In this document: piece after piece, positions 51,685 to 59,947 of the stretch
How positions within the stretch are numbered: the first letter of the stretch is position 1
Layout: each line of letters begins with the position of its first letter
From: Microbacterium sp. 4R-513
GTDB lineage: Bacteria > Actinomycetota > Actinomycetes > Actinomycetales > Microbacteriaceae
Direction of reading: 5' to 3'
Assembly (NCBI RefSeq): GCF_011046485.1
Contig: NZ_CP049256.1
Location: 3,596,001-3,660,000 of the forward strand
DNA length: 64,000 nucleotides
Notes under the pieces: generated by a model
The model's database searches: none
The model's input: the letters and a program-made list of their open reading frames with translations, nothing else
What the model was told of the DNA's origin: nothing
Made by a program: the position numbers and the translations under genes

Positions 51685-52146
51685 TCAAGCGACGGATGCC
51701 GCGGCATCCCATTCCGGAACGGCGCCGGCGAACGGGGTGAGCGATCTGCGGAGAAGGTCGAGCTTGTCGACGGTGAGGCCCGTGCGCGCCATGATCTGAG
51801 GCGGGACCTCGAGCGCTTGCGCCCGCAGCGCTCGACCGGCCTCGGTGAGCGTGATGTCGAGCACGCGCTCGTCGTCGGGCCGGCGGGACCGGGCGACGCG
51901 GCCCTGGACCTCGAGGCGCTTGACGAGGGGCGAGAGGGTCGCGGGCTCCATCGCGAGCTCTTCGGCGAGCTGACCCAGGGAGCGCGGGGACTGCTCCCAC
52001 AGGGCGAGCATGACGAGGTACTGAGGATGTGTCAGCCCGAGCGGCTCGAGCACCGGCCGGTAGACCGAAACCACGTTGCGTGCGGCGGTAACGAGCGCGA
52101 AGCAGAGCTGATTCTCGAGCTTGAGCAGGTCGTCTCGGGGATCCAT
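51685..52146 (-). CDS. MarR family transcriptional regulator
   Basis: A 153-residue winged-helix regulator with QYLVMLALWEQSPRSLGQLAEEL as the recognition region, then PATLSPLVKRLEVQGRVARSRRPDDERVLDITLTEAG for helix and wing. I start it at the ATG at 52146 because TAGGAT (52154-52159) lies 7 nt upstream; the frame also opens at 52155. An inverted repeat ATTAGT-N6-ACTAAT at 52163-52180 lies immediately upstream, so it likely represses itself and the divergent zinc-ribbon gene. I see no Cys in the expected OhrR redox position. Confidence 0.9.
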   Translation of the reverse strand: MDPRDDLLKLENQLCFALVTAARNVVSVYRPVLEPLGLTHPQYLVMLALWEQSPRSLGQLAEELAMEPATLSPLVKRLEVQGRVARSRRPDDERVLDITLTEAGRALRAQALEVPPQIMARTGLTVDKLDLLRRSLTPFAGAVPEWDAAASVA

Positions 52147-52162
52147 GCGGCCCATCCTAGCA

Positions 52163-52180
52163 ATTAGTTAGTACACTAAT
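52163..52180. promoter_or_regulatory. MarR operator in the divergent promoter region
   Basis: A perfect 6-bp inverted repeat (ATTAGT/ACTAAT) with a 6-nt spacer. It overlaps the TACACT -10 (52172-52177) of the rightward gene and lies just upstream of the TAGGAT -10 of marR, so one bound dimer could cover both start points. Confidence 0.7.
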
Positions 52181-52184
52181 GATC

Positions 52185-52436
52185 ATGACGCAAAGGGATC
52201 CTGCTGCCGAGCCCTCGACGCTGCGCGACCGCGTGCGAGAAGCGGGCGGGTGGTACGCGTGGTTCAACAGCCGGCTCATCCGGCTGGCAGGCCCCGCGGC
52301 GGTCGGCCCCTACGAGACGACGCCGCCCCCCAGCGTGGCCGAACGCGCTGAGCGCGCGTGCCCGCTGTGCGGCGCGCCGATGTCGGAGCACACCTTCGAC
52401 CGCAACGGCCCCAAGCCGCTCATGCACTGCCCGTAG
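52185..52436 (+). CDS. Small CPxCG zinc-ribbon-like protein, divergent from MarR
   Basis: An 83-residue protein with a central YAWFNSRLIRLAGPAAVGPYE and a C-terminal CPLCGAPMSEHTFDRN...MHCP, which could bind zinc through three Cys and one or two His. There is no membrane helix. The ATG at 52185 is taken because TACACT lies 7 nt before it (leaderless); an earlier ATG at 52179 falls inside the operator. The shared operator suggests that MarR controls it. The function is unknown. The stop codon lies inside the first copy of a 16-bp tandem repeat. Confidence 0.75.
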   Translation: MTQRDPAAEPSTLRDRVREAGGWYAWFNSRLIRLAGPAAVGPYETTPPPSVAERAERACPLCGAPMSEHTFDRNGPKPLMHCP

Positions 52437-52464
52437 CGCGCCCGCGGCGTAGCGCGCCCGCGGC
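52433..52464. repeat. Perfect 16-bp tandem duplication between the zinc-ribbon gene and uvrB
   Basis: GTAGCGCGCCCGCGGC occurs twice, head to tail, at 52433-52448 and 52449-52464. The first copy contains the TAG stop of the small gene, and the second copy ends one base before the uvrB stop codon. It looks like a recent slippage duplication. Confidence 0.9.
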
Positions 52465-54546
52465 TCAGGCGTGCCCCGCGCGCTCCATCGCGCGAAGCTC
52501 CCTCTTGAGATCCTGCACTTCGTCACGCAGGCGCGCGGCGAGCTCGAACTTGAGCTCCCCCGCCGCGGCGAGCATCTGGTCGGAGAGGTCGGCGATCGTC
52601 GACTCGAGCTGCTCGGCGCCCTCGGCCGCGATGCCCTCCCGCCGCAGCTGCGGCGTCGGCGACTTGCCCTTGCCGGACTTGGTCTTGGCGGCCGCCTTGC
52701 CTCGCAGCATCCGGTCGGTGTCGGATGCCTCGCGGGCCAGGACCTCGGTGATGTCGGCGATCCGCTTGCGCAGGGGCTGCGGGTCGATCCCGTTCGCCAG
52801 GTTGTAGGCGATCTGCTTGTCGCGCCGGCGCTCGGTCTCGTCGATGGCGTTGCGCATCGAGTCGGTCATGTTGTCGGCGTACATGTGCACTTCGCCCGAC
52901 ACGTTTCGCGCCGCTCGGCCGATCGTCTGGATGAGCGACGTGCCGGAGCGCAGGAACCCCTCCTTGTCGGCATCGAGGATCGCGACGAGCGAGACCTCGG
53001 GGAGGTCGAGGCCTTCGCGGAGGAGGTTGATGCCCACGAGCACGTCGTAGACGCCTGCGCGCAGCTCGGTCAGCAGCTCGACGCGCCGGAGCGTGTCGAC
53101 GTCGGAGTGCAGATAGCGGACTCGCACCCCGTGCTCGCCGAGGAAGTCGGTGAGCTCTTCGGCCATCTTCTTCGTCAGCGTCGTGACGAGCACGCGCTCG
53201 TCGCGCTCGGCCCGAATCCGGATCTCTTCGAGCAGGTCGTCGATCTGGCCCTTCGACGGCTTGACGATGATCTGCGGGTCGACGAGGCCCGTCGGGCGGA
53301 TGATCTGCTCGACCACGCCGTCGGCGATGCCCATCTCGTAGCGGCCGGGCGTGGCCGAAAGATAGACCGTCTGGCCGATGCGGTTCTTGAACTCGTCCCA
53401 CCGCAGCGGCCGGTTGTCGAGGGCGCTGGGCAGGCGGAACCCGTGATCGACGAGCGTGCGCTTGCGCGAGGCATCCCCCTCGTACATCGCCCCGATCTGC
53501 GGAACGGTCACGTGCGACTCGTCGATGACCATGAGGAAGTCGTCGGGGAAGAAGTCGAGCAGCGTGTGCGGGGGCTCGCCCGGCATGCGCCCGTCGAGGT
53601 GCCGCGAGTAGTTCTCGATCCCCGAGCAGAAGCCGAGCTGCTGCAGCATCTCGAGATCGAAGGTCGTGCGCATGCGCAGGCGCTGGGCCTCGAGCAGCTT
53701 GTTCTGGCCCTCGAGCTCCTTCAGCCTCTCCTCGAGCTCGTGCTCGATCGTGCCGATGGCCCGCTGCACGGTCTCGGTGCCCGCCGCATAGTGCGTCGCC
53801 GGGAAGATCGGCACGGAGTCCATCCGCTGCACGACGTCGCCGGTGAGGGGATGCAGCATGTACAGCGCCTCGATCTCGTCGCCGAACATCTCGATGCGGA
53901 TCGCGTACTCCTCGTACACCGGGATGATCTCGATCGTGTCGCCCCGCACCCGGAAGTTACCGCGCGAGAAGTCGACGTCATTGCGGTTGTACTGCATCGC
54001 GATGAACTTGCGGATGAGGGCGTCGCGGTCGTACCGCTCCCCCACCTGGAGCGCCACCATCGCACGCAGGTACTCCTCGGGCGAACCGAGGCCGTAGATG
54101 CACGAGACGGTGCTGACGACGATGACATCGCGCCTGCTCAGCAGGGAGTTCGTCGTCGAGTGGCGGAGGCGCTCGACCTCGGCGTTGATCGACGAGTCCT
54201 TCTCGATGAAGGTGTCGGTCTGCGGGACGTACGCCTCGGGCTGGTAGTAGTCGTAGTAGCTGACGAAGTACTCGACCGCATTGTTGGGCATGAGGTCGCG
54301 GAACTCGTTCGCGAGCTGCGCCGCGAGCGTCTTGTTGTGCGCGAGCACGAGCGTCGGCCGCTGCACGGCCTCGACGAGCCACGCCGTGGTCGCCGACTTG
54401 CCGGTTCCCGTCGCACCGAGCAGCACGACATCGGTCTCGCCCGCATTGATGCGGGCCGCCAGCTCGGCGATCGCCTGCGGCTGGTCACCACTGGGGGCGT
54501 ACTCGCTGATGACCTCGAACGGGCGCACGGAACGTGTCGTTTGCAC
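52465..54546 (-). CDS. uvrB: Excinuclease ABC subunit B
   Basis: A 693-residue helicase-like repair protein. It has Walker [14 protein letters not shown], the beta-hairpin region [36 protein letters not shown], motif [11 protein letters not shown] and a C-terminal UVR domain that binds UvrC. It verifies damage handed over by UvrA. The GTG at 54546 is the start; TAACCT lies 6 nt upstream within a PafBC-type promoter, so it is probably leaderless. An ATG at 54550 is out of frame. Confidence 0.97.
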   Translation of the reverse strand: MQTTRSVRPFEVISEYAPSGDQPQAIAELAARINAGETDVVLLGATGTGKSATTAWLVEAVQRPTLVLAHNKTLAAQLANEFRDLMPNNAVEYFVSYYDYYQPEAYVPQTDTFIEKDSSINAEVERLRHSTTNSLLSRRDVIVVSTVSCIYGLGSPEEYLRAMVALQVGERYDRDALIRKFIAMQYNRNDVDFSRGNFRVRGDTIEIIPVYEEYAIRIEMFGDEIEALYMLHPLTGDVVQRMDSVPIFPATHYAAGTETVQRAIGTIEHELEERLKELEGQNKLLEAQRLRMRTTFDLEMLQQLGFCSGIENYSRHLDGRMPGEPPHTLLDFFPDDFLMVIDESHVTVPQIGAMYEGDASRKRTLVDHGFRLPSALDNRPLRWDEFKNRIGQTVYLSATPGRYEMGIADGVVEQIIRPTGLVDPQIIVKPSKGQIDDLLEEIRIRAERDERVLVTTLTKKMAEELTDFLGEHGVRVRYLHSDVDTLRRVELLTELRAGVYDVLVGINLLREGLDLPEVSLVAILDADKEGFLRSGTSLIQTIGRAARNVSGEVHMYADNMTDSMRNAIDETERRRDKQIAYNLANGIDPQPLRKRIADITEVLAREASDTDRMLRGKAAAKTKSGKGKSPTPQLRREGIAAEGAEQLESTIADLSDQMLAAAGELKFELAARLRDEVQDLKRELRAMERAGHA

Positions 54547-54552
54547 CCATCC

Positions 54553-54575
54553 AGGTTAGGCGGGGCCTCCGACAC
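54553..54575 (-). promoter_or_regulatory. RecA-independent DNA-damage (PafBC-type) promoter of uvrB
   Basis: The minus strand reads GTGTCGGAG, then GCCCCGCC, then TAACCT. It fits tTGTCRgtg-N8-TAnnnT and is placed 6 nt before the GTG start, the same geometry as at uvrA. Confidence 0.85.
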
Positions 54576-54579
54576 CGGG
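54557..54579. repeat. 23-bp sequence shared by the uvrA and uvrB promoters (copy 2)
   Basis: Identical to 49016-49038; see that entry. The bases on either side differ between the copies. Confidence 0.9.
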
Positions 54580-54620
54580 GCCGGCGTTCGCGGGGGGCGG
54601 ATGCCGGGCACCCGCGGCGC

Positions 54621-55250
54621 TCACCCGGGTCGGCGCTCGCGGCGCTCCGCGATGAGCTTCGGAAGGCGCTCCCACACGTCGTCGGTCTGGCCCAGCGTCT
54701 CGTCGATCGATCCGGCTGTGTCGATCACGACGTCCGCGACGGCGAGCCGGGCCTCGTCCGGCACCTGCGATCCGATGCGGGCCGCGGCATCCGTCTCGGA
54801 CATCCCCCGCAGCTCGACGAGCCGGCGCTGCCGCACGTCGGCGGGAGCGTGCGCCACGATGATGAGCTCCCACGGATCGTCGACGCGCGCCTCGACGAGA
54901 AGCGGCACGTCATACACGACGACGCCATCGGCGTCGTCCGCGAAGGCCTTGGCGAACCTGCGGGCCGACTCCAGGCGCACGGCGGGATGGACGATCGCGT
55001 TGAGGCGCTTTACGGCCGCGTCGTCGCCGAACACCCGTCCCCCGAGGGCGGCGCGGTCGAGCGACCCGTCCGGCCTGATCATCGATGCCCCGAACTCGGC
55101 CGCGATGTCGGCGAGCACGGGCGATCCCGGCTGCTGCACGTCGCGCACGATCTGGTCGGCGTCGACCACGACCGCCCCGTGCTCGGCGAGGCGGGCGGCG
55201 ATCGTGGACTTGCCCGAGGCGATGCCGCCGGTGAGCGCTACGAGAGGCAT
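54621..55250 (-). CDS. coaE: Dephospho-CoA kinase
   Basis: A 209-residue P-loop kinase for the last step of coenzyme A synthesis. It starts MPLVALTGGIASGKST with Walker A at residues 8-16, then VVVDADQIVRDVQQPG and VVVYDVPLLVEA, all typical of CoaE. The frame is open further upstream, but the Walker A position fixes the ATG at 55250. It sits just before uvrB on the same strand, a common bacterial order, but uvrB has its own promoter in the 74-nt gap. Confidence 0.95.
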   Translation of the reverse strand: MPLVALTGGIASGKSTIAARLAEHGAVVVDADQIVRDVQQPGSPVLADIAAEFGASMIRPDGSLDRAALGGRVFGDDAAVKRLNAIVHPAVRLESARRFAKAFADDADGVVVYDVPLLVEARVDDPWELIIVAHAPADVRQRRLVELRGMSETDAAARIGSQVPDEARLAVADVVIDTAGSIDETLGQTDDVWERLPKLIAERRERRPG

Positions 55251-55314
55251 GACATCGAGGATGCCACGTCCCGCCGCCTCCCGATCGGCGGAGAGGGGGG
55301 CTCGGCGACGCGAG

Positions 55315-56022
55315 TCAGAACCCGAAGTCTCCCCCGCCGAAGTCGCCGCCGCCGAAGTCTCCGAAGCCACCGCCGTCGCCGCCCCAGCCGGAGCCCGAGT
55401 CGCCCCACGCGGATGCGTCAGCTCCTGCGTCGGCCCCCGCATCCGTCCCCGCATCGGTTCCGCCGTCGGCACCCGAGGCGTCCGAGCCGTCCTGATAGCC
55501 GGCGTCGTAGGCGAACGACGGCGCCATGAACGAGCTCACGATGGCGGAGCCGATGACGTAGCCGGCGACGGTACCGAGGAGCGAGCCGCCGACCATCGAG
55601 CCGAACGACGGGCCCTGACGGCCCTGCGGTCCGAGCGTGCGCTCCATGAAGCCGGGATTCATGTACTCGGCGCGCGTCGCCGCGCGGGCGAGGGTCTGCG
55701 GGTCGCTCGCCTGCGGCTGCTCGTACGGCGGGAGCCCGGCCTTGAGCTCGGCGAGCACCTGCTGGCGCTGCGCCGGCGAGAGCTTGGAGAACGCCTCGGC
55801 GTGCACCTGCTCGATCGTCTGCGGCGGGGCCGTGCGCAGGAGGTAGCGGTACCGCTCGATCGCCAGTTCATCCTCGCTCTTCGGCGGCTGCATCCCGGGG
55901 GCCGAGGGCGGCTGACTGTAGCCCTGCTGCTGGCCGAGGCCGGGACTGTAGGGGTTCTGCGGAACGGGCGGAACCTGAGGCTTCGAGCTGTTCGTGCCGA
56001 ACAGGCGGTCCAGGAATCCCAT
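55315..56022 (-). CDS. Hypothetical protein with Gly/Asp-rich tail
   Basis: A 235-residue protein. It begins MGFLDRLFGTNSSK (amphipathic), followed by a Pro/Gln-rich stretch. Residues 50-100 form a charged helical region (ELAIERYRYLLRTAPPQTIE, EAFSKLSPAQRQQVLAEL), a glycine-rich hydrophobic segment (about 144-168) could span a membrane, and the tail is Gly/Asp/Ala/Phe-rich with GGGDFGG repeats. GGAGGA precedes the ATG. I recognise no enzyme motif. Acidic Gly-rich tails of this type are often disordered. Confidence 0.75.
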   Translation of the reverse strand: MGFLDRLFGTNSSKPQVPPVPQNPYSPGLGQQQGYSQPPSAPGMQPPKSEDELAIERYRYLLRTAPPQTIEQVHAEAFSKLSPAQRQQVLAELKAGLPPYEQPQASDPQTLARAATRAEYMNPGFMERTLGPQGRQGPSFGSMVGGSLLGTVAGYVIGSAIVSSFMAPSFAYDAGYQDGSDASGADGGTDAGTDAGADAGADASAWGDSGSGWGGDGGGFGDFGGGDFGGGDFGF

Positions 56023-56122
56023 GCTGTCCTCCGAGGTCTGTGGGACTCCTCACGCTATCTGGAAGGGCTCGGAGTGCGCTGTGGATCGCTTTTGGGTCGC
56101 ATCGAACCCCCTCCCGTCGCCC

Positions 56123-56683
56123 TCACCCGTGCAGAGCGATCGCTTCGCTCATCCACCGGGCGTAGCGGTCCCACGGCTCCACATCGCCGCGCACGGTGTC
56201 GATATGGGCGCGCAGCAGATCGGAGTGGGCGAACCACTCGGTCCTCCCGAATCGCTCCTCGGCGAACTGGGCGTGCCGGTGCTGCTCGAGCCGTCTGTCG
56301 CCTCGCTCCATCGCGAGAACGTCGTCGTGCCAGATCGCCGCGAACCGCTGGCGCGGATTCGACGTAGTGCCGATCTTGATGCGATCGGCGTACCGCAGGT
56401 AGTACACGACATCGATGCGGGGCGGGGCGAGGTCGCCGTCGACGAGATCGCCGTACCGCCACTCGCACGTCGCGCAGATCCAGCCGGACGGGTAGTGGAT
56501 GCCGAGCCGCGACCCGCAGAGGCGGCACGGCGCGGGCAGGACATCCGTGACGCCGTGGGCGGCCGCCACCCAGTCGGCCGCGGCGGCGAGATGAAGTTCG
56601 CACAGCGCGAGAGGCGCGTCGTCGGGCACCGGACCGCGGCATCCGGTCCCGGCTGCCAGGCAGCGACGCGGTTCCTCAGGCAC
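56123..56683 (-). CDS. GIY-YIG nuclease-family protein with two Cys/His zinc sites
   Basis: A 186-residue protein. Residues 8-31 hold C8, C15, C28 and H31, and residues 53-73 hold CRLC (C53, C56) and CATC (C70, C73), two likely zinc sites. Residues 92-152 match the T5orf172/MUG113 branch of GIY-YIG: VYYLRY (GIY position), IKIGTTSNPRQR (YIG plus catalytic-type Arg), RLEQHRHAQF (metal Glu), ending in TEWF. The start is the GTG at 56683, with TACACT 7 nt before it; the longer frame from 56713 would begin inside the promoter. The PafBC-like promoter suggests a DNA-damage role (inference). Confidence 0.83.
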   Translation of the reverse strand: MPEEPRRCLAAGTGCRGPVPDDAPLALCELHLAAAADWVAAAHGVTDVLPAPCRLCGSRLGIHYPSGWICATCEWRYGDLVDGDLAPPRIDVVYYLRYADRIKIGTTSNPRQRFAAIWHDDVLAMERGDRRLEQHRHAQFAEERFGRTEWFAHSDLLRAHIDTVRGDVEPWDRYARWMSEAIALHG

Positions 56684-56690
56684 GTCCCGC

Positions 56691-56713
56691 AGTGTACGAG
56701 CCGGCCCCGACAT
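56691..56713 (-). promoter_or_regulatory. PafBC-type damage promoter of the GIY-YIG gene
   Basis: The minus strand reads ATGTCGGGG, then CCGGCTCG (8 nt), then TACACT, the same TGTCR-N8-TAnnnT layout as uvrA and uvrB, followed 7 nt later by a GTG start. The spacer differs from the uvr copies, so this is not a copy of the same repeat. Confidence 0.7.
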
Positions 56714-56749
56714 CGCGGCGCTTCGCGCGCGCCGGACCTGGCCGCCCGA

Positions 56750-57646
56750 TCACGACAGCACGTCGCGGGTGCCGAAGCGCCACAGAGCGAGGGCGCCGGC
56801 CGCGACGATCCATGCCGCCTGAAGTACGGCGTTCTCCGCGAACGAGTCCCACGAGATCGGTGATCGCAGGAGGTCTCCGAAGTCGAGCCACTTGTCCGTG
56901 AACAGGAACGGATGGATCGCCGAGAGCTGCGGGATCTGGCCGACGATCTGCGCCGCGACCGCGAGGATCGCGGTGGCGGCCATCGCTCCGACCGGGACGG
57001 TCGTCAGGGTCGACAGCAGCACCCCGATCGCGGACAGCCCCAGCATCGACACCGACACGTACGCCACCACGGCGAGGCAGCGCAGGAGTCCCTCGCCGAG
57101 GCTCACCTGGGCTCCTGACAGGAGCGTCACGGGACCGGCTCCGAAGAGGAGGCCCCCCACGAGCACGCCGATCGCGACGACCGTGAACGTCGCCGCGACG
57201 CAGAAGACGGCCGCGACGACGTACTTGACGACGAGCAGGGCGCTCCGCCCCGACGGCGCGACGAGCAGGTAGCGCAGCGTGCCGAGGCTCGCCTCCCCGG
57301 CGATCGCATCGCCGGAGACCACGCTGATCGTGAGGGGAAGGAAGAGCGGGATGGCGACCGTCAGAGCGGCAAGCCCCACGAAGACCCCGTTGTCGGTGAT
57401 CTGGTCGAGGAAGGGCGGCCCGCCGCCGGGGTCAGCACCTCCGGCGATGCGCACGGCCACGGCGAGGAGCACCGGGACCAGCGCGAGCGCGCCCAGCATG
57501 GCCCACGTGCGCCAGCGGCGGAAGAGGGTCGCCGCTTCGCTCCCGAGGAGCCCGGGGAGGCCGCTCCCCCGCGAGGCGACGTCCACCGGAGGCACCGTCG
57601 AGGGCGCGGTCTTCGCCGGGGCGCGAACGGCCTCAGGCGACGACAT
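56750..57646 (-). CDS. ABC-2 type transporter permease
   Basis: A 298-residue membrane protein with six helices. It has a first helix after RRWRTWAMLG, then GDAIAGEASLGTLRYLLVAPSGRSALLVVKY, which is characteristic of ABC-2/NatB-like permeases, and a C-terminal LALWRFGTRDVLS. It forms an exporter with the ATPase encoded upstream, whose 3' end it overlaps by 14 nt. The substrate is unknown. Confidence 0.88.
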   Translation of the reverse strand: MSSPEAVRAPAKTAPSTVPPVDVASRGSGLPGLLGSEAATLFRRWRTWAMLGALALVPVLLAVAVRIAGGADPGGGPPFLDQITDNGVFVGLAALTVAIPLFLPLTISVVSGDAIAGEASLGTLRYLLVAPSGRSALLVVKYVVAAVFCVAATFTVVAIGVLVGGLLFGAGPVTLLSGAQVSLGEGLLRCLAVVAYVSVSMLGLSAIGVLLSTLTTVPVGAMAATAILAVAAQIVGQIPQLSAIHPFLFTDKWLDFGDLLRSPISWDSFAENAVLQAAWIVAAGALALWRFGTRDVLS

Positions 57647-58574
57647 CGAAACCCTGCCCGGTGAGCTCGACGAACCGGTCCTCGAGGCTCGTCTGCTGCA
57701 CCGCGAATCCCCGCACCCGAACCCCCGCCGCAACGAGCGCGGCCACGAGCTCTTCGGGCTGGGGCGCGCCGGCGCCGAGCGTCCCCGCGAGGGTGAAGGC
57801 GGCGGCGTCCGTCGCCTGTATGCCGGCCTCGGCGAGCACGCGGCGCGCGGCGTCGAGGTCGGGGGTCTGCAGTTCGACGCGCGCCGCCCCGCTCCCCCGC
57901 CGCAGGTCGTCGAGCGTGCCCGACGCGACGAGTCGTCCGGCGCTCATGACGCCGACGTGGGTGCAGACCTGCTCGACTTCGGCGAGCAGATGGCTCGAGA
58001 CGAAGACGGTCGAGCCCTCGGCGGCAAGCGAGCGGATGAGGCCGCGCACCTCGCGAGTGCCCTGGGGGTCGAGGCCGTTCGTCGGCTCGTCGAGCACGAG
58101 CAGTTCCCGAGGCATCAGCAGGGCGTTGGCGATGCCGAGGCGCTGCTTCATGCCGAGCGAGTAGGCGTGCACCTTCTTGTCGGCAGCTGCCGCGAGCCCC
58201 ACGCGCTCCAGGGCTTGATCGACCCGCCGGCGACGAGTCGCGGATGCCGCGTGCCGGGCCGTGGCGTCGTACCGGCGCAGATTCTGCCGACCCGTCAGGA
58301 ACGGCGCGAACGCCGGCCCTTCGACCAGCGCCCCGACGCGCGGAAGGACCGTCTGCAGTGCGTCGGGTACGCGACCTCCCAGCACGTGCGCCTCGCCGGC
58401 CGTCGGCCGCACGAGTCCGAGCAGCATCCGGATCGTGGTGGTCTTGCCCGACCCATTCGGGCCCAGGAATCCGAAGACGGCGCCGTGCGGCACATCCAGC
58501 TCGACGGCGTCGACCGCCGTCTGAGCGCCGAATCGCTTGGTCAGGCCAGACGTCTGAATGGCGAGGTCGGTCAC
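57633..58574 (-). CDS. ABC transporter ATP-binding protein (ABC-2/DrrA-like)
   Basis: A 313-residue ATPase with Walker A GPNGSGKTT near residue 39, signature YSLGMKQRLGIANALL, LVLDEPTNGLDPQGTREVR, FVSSHLLAEVEQ and a C-terminal accessory domain ending FVELTGQGFDVVA, typical of CcmA/DrrA-like exporters. The start is the GTG at 58574, 5 nt after the preceding LolA-like gene. The gene trio suggests export or signalling tied to that envelope protein. Confidence 0.9.
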   Translation of the reverse strand: MTDLAIQTSGLTKRFGAQTAVDAVELDVPHGAVFGFLGPNGSGKTTTIRMLLGLVRPTAGEAHVLGGRVPDALQTVLPRVGALVEGPAFAPFLTGRQNLRRYDATARHAASATRRRRVDQALERVGLAAAADKKVHAYSLGMKQRLGIANALLMPRELLVLDEPTNGLDPQGTREVRGLIRSLAAEGSTVFVSSHLLAEVEQVCTHVGVMSAGRLVASGTLDDLRRGSGAARVELQTPDLDAARRVLAEAGIQATDAAAFTLAGTLGAGAPQPEELVAALVAAGVRVRGFAVQQTSLEDRFVELTGQGFDVVA

Positions 58575-58579
58575 GCGGG

Positions 58580-59800
58580 TCAGCCGTCGCCGGCAGCGAC
58601 GGCGGCGAGACGCTCGGGCGTGACGGCACCGGCGAAGACGCGGCCGTCGTCGGCGAACAGCACCGTGACGAGCGCCGTCTCGAGCACGCGGCCCCCGGCG
58701 ACCTCCGTCGTGAGCCGGTCGAGCATCGCGGTGTCGTCGGCCGACCCTGCGCTGGACGATCCGTCGAGGCCGTCGCTCGAAGGCAGCTCGATGACGGCAC
58801 TCCATCCGTCGCCGTGGACGATCGGTCGCTCGTGCTCCGCCGCGGAGCCGTCGTCCGGCGCGCCCTCCTGCCGGGCCTGGTCGAGCTGCTCGGGCGTCGG
58901 GAGTGCGATGTCCTTCTCGACGACGGTGAAGCCGTCTGCCGGAACGAACTCGAGGTCGGACGAAGGGGGCGCCTCGAAGGAGACGTCGGTGAAGCCGACG
59001 CGGAACGCGGGCTCGTCGGCTCCGCGCGCGGTGACCGAGGCCGCGAGCGCGGCACCGGTCTGCCCGTCGATCGCGAAGCGGACTTCGCCGACGAGGGTGT
59101 CGTCGGTCCGCGGTTGCAGCACGAGCTCGTACACCTCGCGACCTGCGACCCGCCCGTCTGTGCCCACCGAGACATCGGTCGACTCGTCGAGCTGGGCCAG
59201 AGCGTCGTCGAGAATCTGCTCGGGCGTCGGCATCGGCATTCCGAGCTGCTCCTCGGCAGCCGCCCGCTTCGCATCGGCGAGGGACTCGAGGTGCTCCGCG
59301 AGAGCGTCGCGGTCGCCGGTCAGCGCGAAGCGCGTCGCCGTCTGCGTCTCGGAGTCGACGAACCATCCTTCGCCGGCCTCGCCGTCGACGTACACGTTGC
59401 GCTCCGCGAGCCGGTCGAGCACCTGCAGGCGCACCCTGTCCTCATCGCGGTAGATGTTCGCGGTGTGGGAGCCGATCAGCAGGTCGAGGACATCCGCGGG
59501 GCCCGCAGCGGAGCCGCCGTCAGCCCCGGGGCCATCTTCGTCCCCGAAAAGGCCCTGGAGGTCCGGGAGGCCGAGCTCGGATGACTGCTCGATCGTGCCG
59601 GTCATCGCCTCCACATCGCTGCCGGCCGCGAACTCGACGAGCTCGGCCGCCGTCTTGTCGGGCAGGTCCACCTGCGCGCTGGCTGCGAGCGGGACGGCGA
59701 CGGCGGCGATGAGCGCGCCGGCCGCAACAGCGGATCCGGCGACGATGGGCCAGCGTCGGCGCCTGCCCGCCGCGGAAGCGCGTGCCTCTCCAGAACGCAT
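58580..59800 (-). CDS. Exported LolA-like protein (outer-membrane lipoprotein carrier fold)
   Basis: A 406-residue exported or membrane-anchored protein with an N-terminal hydrophobic segment (about 18-43) and no lipobox Cys. The chain has the pattern of the actinobacterial LolA-like (sigma-E/RsbR-type) family: TGTIEQSSELGLPDL, RLQVLDRLAERNVYVDG, TRFALTGDRDALAEHL and YELVLQPRTDDTLVGEV. Actinobacteria have no Lol system, so the role is unknown. TACCCT lies 6 nt before the ATG, a leaderless layout. It probably leads an operon with the ABC exporter. Confidence 0.8.
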   Translation of the reverse strand: MRSGEARASAAGRRRRWPIVAGSAVAAGALIAAVAVPLAASAQVDLPDKTAAELVEFAAGSDVEAMTGTIEQSSELGLPDLQGLFGDEDGPGADGGSAAGPADVLDLLIGSHTANIYRDEDRVRLQVLDRLAERNVYVDGEAGEGWFVDSETQTATRFALTGDRDALAEHLESLADAKRAAAEEQLGMPMPTPEQILDDALAQLDESTDVSVGTDGRVAGREVYELVLQPRTDDTLVGEVRFAIDGQTGAALAASVTARGADEPAFRVGFTDVSFEAPPSSDLEFVPADGFTVVEKDIALPTPEQLDQARQEGAPDDGSAAEHERPIVHGDGWSAVIELPSSDGLDGSSSAGSADDTAMLDRLTTEVAGGRVLETALVTVLFADDGRVFAGAVTPERLAAVAAGDG

Positions 59801-59871
59801 GGACCCAGGGTACGTCCGCGGCGGCCCGCAGGCGGGGGTGTGCGGCGAACCTTCAGCTTGCCGGCACGCGA

Positions 59872-59901
59872 AAAGGCCGCCACCCGGAGGTGACGGCCTT
59901 T
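59872..59901 (-). terminator. Terminator of rpsA
   Basis: The stem 59872-59884 with 59889-59901 has one C-A mismatch and a 4-nt loop; on the minus strand it ends in TTTT. It lies 46 nt after the rpsA stop. Confidence 0.8.
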
Positions 59902-59947
59902 CGCGATCTCGACGCGCTCTCAGCGCATCAGAGGGATCTATGCCGGA

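Noticed and set aside
52471..56367. 1298-codon plus-strand open frame opposite uvrB and coaE
   Set aside because: It is a GC-driven shadow frame crossing several real minus-strand genes, with biased Arg/Leu/Val/Asp composition and no domains.
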